A stretch of 8,910 nucleotides of DNA, from the NCBI GenBank assembly GCA_041624375.1, contig JBFJVD010000121.1, forward strand, positions 1 through 8,910, read 5' to 3'. Below, piece after piece: positions 5,676 to 8,910 of this stretch (the first letter of the stretch is position 1; every line of letters begins with the position of its first letter). The stretch comes from JBFJVD01 sp041624375 (GTDB taxonomy: Bacteria; Chloroflexota; Anaerolineae; Anaerolineales; E44-bin32). Position numbers and translations under genes: made by a program. A model generated the notes under the pieces. That model was not told the origin of the DNA. It searched no databases and saw only the letters and a list, made by a program, of their open reading frames with translations.

Positions 5676-6803
5676 CTAGAGATTGCCGCGCCGCTCTTGC
5701 TCGAGCTCAATCGCCTCGAAGAGCGCCTTGAAGTTGCCTTTGCCGAAGCCCCGGCTCCCGTGACGCTCGATGACTTCGATGAATGCCGTCGGCCGATCCT
5801 GCAGCGGCCGGCTGAAGACCTGCAGCAGGTAGCCCTCATCATCGCGATCGACGAGAATCCCCTGCTCGCGGATCGCCTCCAGCGGCTCTTTGATCTCGCC
5901 GACCCGATCGGGGAGCACGTCATAGTAGGTGTCTGGCACGCGCAGGAATTCGATGCCGCGCCGCCGCAACTCGCTCACGGTGGCAATGATGTCGCCGGTG
6001 GCCATGGCGATGTGCTGCACGCCGGGCGACATGTAGTAGTCGAGGTATTCTTCGATCTGGCTCTTGCGCTTGCCTTCTGCCGGCTCATTAATCGGGAACT
6101 TAATCCGGCCGTTGCCGTTTTGCATCACCTTCGACATCAGCGCCGAATACTCCGTGCTGATGTCCTGATCGTCGAAGTGGATCAGCTGGCGGAAGCCCAT
6201 CACCTGATGATAGAAGTTGACCCACTCGTTCATCCTTCCCAGCTGAACGTTGCCGACGACATGGTCGATCGCCACCAGGCCGGTCGAGTCGGCGTTGAGC
6301 GTCAACGGCTCATACGTCGGTGCGAAGGGACCGCTGTACTCACTGCGGTCCACGAACACATGCAGGACTTCCCCGTAGGCCTGGATCGCCGAAGTTCGAT
6401 AGCGGCCGTGGTCGTCGACCTCCTCGCGCGGCCCCCAAACCCCAACGCCGCCTCGCACGGTGGTCGCCGCGTAGGCCTTCTGCACATCATCCACCTGCAG
6501 GGCGATCACTTTCACCCCGTCGCCGTGGAGCATATGGTGGGCGGCCATCTCGTCGCTTGGACCATACGCCGCGGAGACCACGAAGCGGATCTTGCCGGAT
6601 TCAAGCACATAGGAGGCGAAACGGCGGTTGCCGGTTTCAAGGCCCGAATAGGCGACCGGCGTGAACCCGAACCCCTTCCACCAATAATGCATCGCCTGCT
6701 TGGCGTTGCCGACCCAGAAGTGCAGGTGATCGATCGCCTTGAGCTGGAGGAAATCCGCCTCCTCGCTCATCGGGCGGGACTCCGCTTTCGTCATCTCAGC
6801 CAT
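5676..6803 (-). CDS. hpd: 4-hydroxyphenylpyruvate dioxygenase (HPPD)
   Basis: A cytoplasmic Fe(II) enzyme that turns 4-hydroxyphenylpyruvate and O2 into homogentisate and CO2, committing tyrosine carbon to this pathway. The 375 residues match the family length. Two vicinal-oxygen-chelate halves are visible: an N-terminal half from 'IDHLHFWVGNAKQA' (24-37) and a catalytic C-terminal half from 'IDHVVGNVQLGRMNEWV' (179-195). The iron ligands are His181 ('DHVVGNV'), His264 ('GVQHIAM') and Glu343 ('FIEVIERHG'). Each lies six positions before the equivalent in the Streptomyces avermitilis enzyme as I recall it (187, 270, 349). 'SALMSKV', 'KFPINEPA' and the C-terminal 'GFGKGNFKALFEAIE' are characteristic, and the 'NEPA' pattern favours HPPD over hydroxymandelate synthase. 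ATG 6803 has GGAGG at 6817-6813 with nine bases of spacing; a second in-frame ATG at codon 12 is possible but has no better site. It is the first gene of the cluster. Confidence 0.97.
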   Translation of the reverse strand: MAEMTKAESRPMSEEADFLQLKAIDHLHFWVGNAKQAMHYWWKGFGFTPVAYSGLETGNRRFASYVLESGKIRFVVSAAYGPSDEMAAHHMLHGDGVKVIALQVDDVQKAYAATTVRGGVGVWGPREEVDDHGRYRTSAIQAYGEVLHVFVDRSEYSGPFAPTYEPLTLNADSTGLVAIDHVVGNVQLGRMNEWVNFYHQVMGFRQLIHFDDQDISTEYSALMSKVMQNGNGRIKFPINEPAEGKRKSQIEEYLDYYMSPGVQHIAMATGDIIATVSELRRRGIEFLRVPDTYYDVLPDRVGEIKEPLEAIREQGILVDRDDEGYLLQVFSRPLQDRPTAFIEVIERHGSRGFGKGNFKALFEAIELEQERRGNL

Positions 6804-6844
6804 GGTGGATTGCCTCCAAGTTGCTCTAACCTGCCATCGTGCGT

Positions 6845-6870
6845 CCCGACCAGGCGTCTGGTGCGTCGGG
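6845..6870 (-). other. hairpin in the hpd leader
   Basis: ACCAG-GCGT-CTGGT forms a perfect 5-bp stem with a 4-base loop at 6849-6862. It is extended by CCCG (6845-6848) pairing with CGGG (6867-6870) across a 4-base bulge. It lies 41-67 bases before the hpd ATG and would form in the mRNA or as a DNA dyad. The role is unknown: attenuator, stability element or operator are all possible. Confidence 0.4.
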
Positions 6871-6995
6871 ATCGCTCGCAGCCAACCAGGGTTCGCCGGT
6901 GAAACCGCTGCAATAGGCGCCTCACGCGTCTGGCCGGAAGGGCGGCGCGTGCTGTACTGGCCGTTCCGTAAATGAAGGGATCGTTCGCGGGGAAA

Positions 6996-7009
6996 CTGCC
7001 GGCCGGCAG
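6996..7009. promoter_or_regulatory. perfect 14-bp palindrome, candidate operator
   Basis: CTGCCGGCCGGCAG is identical on both strands. It lies between the TATAAT and the hpd start, where a dimeric regulator of the cluster could bind. No regulator gene is in the window to match it to, and GC-rich palindromes can arise by chance, so the call is tentative. Confidence 0.35.
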
Positions 7010-7017
7010 AACGGGCG

Positions 7018-7033
7018 CTGATCGATCGACCAG
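7018..7033. promoter_or_regulatory. imperfect 16-bp palindrome, candidate operator
   Basis: CTGATCGATCGACCAG matches its reverse complement in seven of eight half-site positions. Its centre is 23 bp from the centre of the neighbouring perfect palindrome, about two helical turns. The two half-sites both start with CTG, which could reflect a shared recognition edge. Tentative. Confidence 0.3.
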
Positions 7034-7116
7034 CCGGAGCGGGTGGCTGTTGACGGGCCGCTTGAGGTCGGCCGCCTCGCGCTGCACGCCAGTGCGGGGC
7101 GCTGCGTCATGGCTCC

Positions 7117-7122
7117 ATTATA
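7117..7122 (-). promoter_or_regulatory. consensus -10 box TATAAT
   Basis: A perfect TATAAT on the - strand stands out in a GC-rich background, directed toward hpd. A start near 7110 would give a leader of about 307 bases. At 16-18 bp spacing the -35 position reads GC-rich (around GCGGGC) and does not match TTGACA, so activator dependence or another sigma preference would be needed. It is the best single promoter element in the region but is not proven. Confidence 0.4.
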
Positions 7123-7178
7123 GTCGATCGGCCGGATGGGCCCGCCGTCCACGGACAGCCTGGCCGTCGAGGTCGAGC

Positions 7179-8910
7179 TCAGCCCGGACGGGAGCCAGGT
7201 GCCAGCCGCTCTTCAAACCAGCTCAGGATGAGGCGCAGACGTTCCATCCGGCGCTTCGGGGAGCCCGAACGCGAAAGCTCGTGGCTCTCATCCGGGAAGC
7301 GGGCCAGTCGGACATCCCGTTCCAGCCGTTTGAGATAGACAAAGAGCTGCTCGGCCTGCTCGATCGGACAGCGCAGGTCTTTCTCGCTGTGGATGATGAG
7401 CAGTGGGGTGCGGATGCGTTCCGCGTAGGTCAGCGGGCTCTTCTCGCGATAGCGACCGGGATCTTCCCAGGGGAGCGCACCAATGTGCTCAGGACTGAAG
7501 AAGTAGCCGATGTCGCTGGTGCCGAAGAAGCTCTCCCAGTTCGAGATCCCCCGCTGGCTGACGGCCGCGTGGAAGCGATCGGTGTGCCCGACGATCCAAT
7601 TCGTCATGAACCCACCATAGGACCCGCCGCTGACGCCAAGCCGCTGGGGATCTACCCCAAGGTCCGCCTCGAGCGCATGGTCGACGACCTCCATCAGGTC
7701 CTGATAGTCGCGTTCGCCGTAATGCGCGTGTACGGCGGCGGCCCAATCCGTTCCGTAGCCATCGGAGCCGCGCGGATTCGAGGTGAGCACGGCGAAGCCT
7801 GACCCGGCGAGCATCTGGAACTCGAGCATGAACGCATGCCCATAGACCGTCTTCGGCCCGCCGTGGATCGCCAGGATCAGGGGCCGCTTCGGTCGCTTCC
7901 CCTGCGCAGCTCCTTGAATCCACGCTTCGACCTGGGCGCCGTCGGAGGCGGTGACATTCGCCGGCAGGCCGGGGAACACCTGCCGCTGCGCGAGCAGCCG
8001 ATCGTTGAGCTTCGTCAGCCGCCTTAGCGGTGCATCGCCCGCCGCCACCCAGAGTTCGGGCAGCTCGGTCATGGACGTGCGCAGCTCGACACGGGAGGCG
8101 CCGTCTGGGGTGCTGTGGAAAGCGAGCACGCTCACATCTTCCGGAGAACTCCAGCTGAGCGCTCCGGATTCGAGGTTGATCTCCGCCAGACGGACCGCGG
8201 CGCGATCCGTGACGCGGACGAGGGCGCGACGGCCGTCGGACGAAATCCAGGGTTCGTGCTGGCGTCCGGGAAAGCGCACGTCGCAATTGATCGCATCGCC
8301 CATCGATCGGTCGACCCCGGTTTCCACCGGCCGGGTCGTCCCCGTTTCAGGATCGACGCTCCAAAGGCGGTTCGGCGAAGCCCATCCCTGTTCCATCAGG
8401 CTGCCAATCGCCAGCAGCTCTCCAGCCGGGCTCATGCGCACGGCGTTGAACATTCCCCCAAAATCGGTGAGCTGCCGCCGCTCCTTCCCGTCTCGACGGA
8501 TGACAAAGATCTCCACCCGGCGCGCCGCCGCCCAGTCATCGGCGGGGTCCGGTGTTGCCAGGTAGTAGAGCCACTGGCCGTCGAGACCGAAGCAGACCGG
8601 CTCACTGAGCGGAAACGGCCCGCCGATGCTCCAGAGCCCATCGCTGAGCTGGCGCGGCCGGCCACCACGAGCCGGGATCACGAACAGATGGTGACGCTTG
8701 TCGATGCGGCTGCCGAGCCCATTAAACTGCCAGAAAGCCGTGTCGATCACCTGAACGTCGTCGGCCAGCGGCCGGGCCTTCCGGCTGCGCGCCTTCTTGC
8801 GCGGATCGATGTCCGACAGGCAAGCGATGCTACGCCCGTCCGGCGACCACTCGGCCCAGCGAACACCCGTATCGATGGAGGTCAGCCGTTGCGCCTCGCC
8901 GCCGTCGGCC
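7179..8910 (-). CDS. S9 family peptidase (prolyl oligopeptidase / acylaminoacyl-peptidase type), N-terminus outside window
   Basis: The frame is open to the window edge: the GTG at 8750 is internal, and the upstream codons continue as propeller-like sequence ('RWAEWSPDGRSIACLSD'). About 576 residues are visible. The first ~300 are beta-propeller repeats of the 'SPDGR'/'LTxx' kind. The C-terminal ~280 are the alpha/beta-hydrolase domain: 'LILAIHGGPKTVYG' (oxyanion region), 'SNPRGSDGYG', the nucleophile Ser in 'GGSYGG' (Ser codon 7622-7620), the Asp in 'HSEKDLRCP' and the His in 'FPDESHELSR'. The triad is complete. These serine peptidases cleave short peptides, often releasing acylated or internal-proline residues. 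Whether it is exported cannot be judged because the N-terminus is missing. It is co-directional with the tyrosine cluster but 375 bases away with a probable separate promoter between. Supply of amino acids for breakdown is a possible but unproven link. Confidence 0.92.
   Translation of the reverse strand, partial: ADGGEAQRLTSIDTGVRWAEWSPDGRSIACLSDIDPRKKARSRKARPLADDVQVIDTAFWQFNGLGSRIDKRHHLFVIPARGGRPRQLSDGLWSIGGPFPLSEPVCFGLDGQWLYYLATPDPADDWAAARRVEIFVIRRDGKERRQLTDFGGMFNAVRMSPAGELLAIGSLMEQGWASPNRLWSVDPETGTTRPVETGVDRSMGDAINCDVRFPGRQHEPWISSDGRRALVRVTDRAAVRLAEINLESGALSWSSPEDVSVLAFHSTPDGASRVELRTSMTELPELWVAAGDAPLRRLTKLNDRLLAQRQVFPGLPANVTASDGAQVEAWIQGAAQGKRPKRPLILAIHGGPKTVYGHAFMLEFQMLAGSGFAVLTSNPRGSDGYGTDWAAAVHAHYGERDYQDLMEVVDHALEADLGVDPQRLGVSGGSYGGFMTNWIVGHTDRFHAAVSQRGISNWESFFGTSDIGYFFSPEHIGALPWEDPGRYREKSPLTYAERIRTPLLIIHSEKDLRCPIEQAEQLFVYLKRLERDVRLARFPDESHELSRSGSPKRRMERLRLILSWFEERLAPGSRPG

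Larger units (their letters stand above)
6804..7178. other. gene-free regulatory region upstream of hpd
   Basis: This 375-base stretch lies between the peptidase stop and the hpd start. Open frames across it are short, rich in Arg, Pro and Ser, and lack coding character. It holds a perfect TATAAT on the - strand, two palindromes at 6996-7009 and 7018-7033, a hairpin at 6845-6870 and the hpd ribosome-binding site (GGAGG, 6817-6813). It most likely carries the promoter and control sites of the catabolic cluster. No tRNA or recognised riboswitch was seen. Confidence 0.6.

Noticed and set aside
4845..6902. Long + strand open frame of 685 codons across the hydrolase and hpd genes
   Set aside because: It is the shadow of two confidently identified - strand genes; long antisense frames are common in GC-rich DNA, and its translation shows no recognisable motif.
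6922..7110. Leaderless small ORF starting with the ATG at 7110, exactly where a TATAAT-driven transcript would begin (62 codons, MTQRPALAC...)
   Set aside because: Third-position GC (about three quarters) is no higher than second-position GC, the reverse of what real genes here should show, and the product is a low-complexity Arg/Pro/Ser-rich string without a recognisable fold. More likely leader sequence.
1..8910. Mobile elements, CRISPR repeats, tRNA or rRNA genes, toxin-antitoxin or phage genes
   Set aside because: I looked for direct or inverted terminal repeats, regularly spaced repeats, transposase motifs and cloverleaf-like segments and saw none; all long coding stretches have metabolic, membrane or peptidase identities.

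Overview
This 8.9 kb window comes from a GC-rich bacterium. Its HPPD and homogentisate dioxygenase resemble the actinobacterial type, and the membrane-anchored molybdenum protein is of a style I associate with Actinobacteria and Chloroflexota. My best guess is Chloroflexota or a related GC-rich lineage, but this is a low-confidence impression from protein style, since no marker gene is present.

Layout: The left edge (1-378, + strand) holds the C-terminal part of a DesVI/TylM1-like SAM-dependent methyltransferase. It faces a compact six-gene cluster on the - strand, read from right to left: hpd (4-hydroxyphenylpyruvate dioxygenase, 6803-5676), a fumarylacetoacetate hydrolase (5639-4599), hmgA (homogentisate 1,2-dioxygenase, 4471-3308), a membrane-anchored sulfite-oxidase-type molybdenum protein (3291-1660), an RDD-family membrane protein (1673-1104) and a flavin reductase-like protein (1058-426). 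Gaps are 36, 127, 16, -14 (overlap) and 45 bases, so one transcript is likely. To the right, after a 375-base gene-free stretch, lies an S9 prolyl-oligopeptidase-type peptidase (8910-7179, - strand, N-terminus outside the window).

How the genes fit: The first three genes give the core of tyrosine/phenylalanine breakdown (4-hydroxyphenylpyruvate to homogentisate to maleylacetoacetate, and fumarylacetoacetate to fumarate plus acetoacetate). Tyrosine aminotransferase, maleylacetoacetate isomerase and a regulator are not in the window. The last three genes form a possible redox module whose link to the pathway is unknown. The upstream peptidase could feed amino acids into the pathway, but this is only a neighbourhood argument.

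Most notable points: (1) the fumarylacetoacetate hydrolase appears to start at a rare ATT codon, with a well-placed Shine-Dalgarno; (2) the molybdenum protein carries an Arg-Arg-Arg motif just before its fifth membrane segment, which looks like an internal Tat signal and suggests dual Sec/Tat assembly; (3) the gene-free stretch before hpd holds a perfect TATAAT, a perfect 14-base palindrome, a near-perfect 16-base palindrome and a hairpin, which are candidate regulatory sites; (4) small hairpins sit in the three intergenic gaps of the catabolic half of the cluster. I found no mobile element, CRISPR array, tRNA or rRNA.
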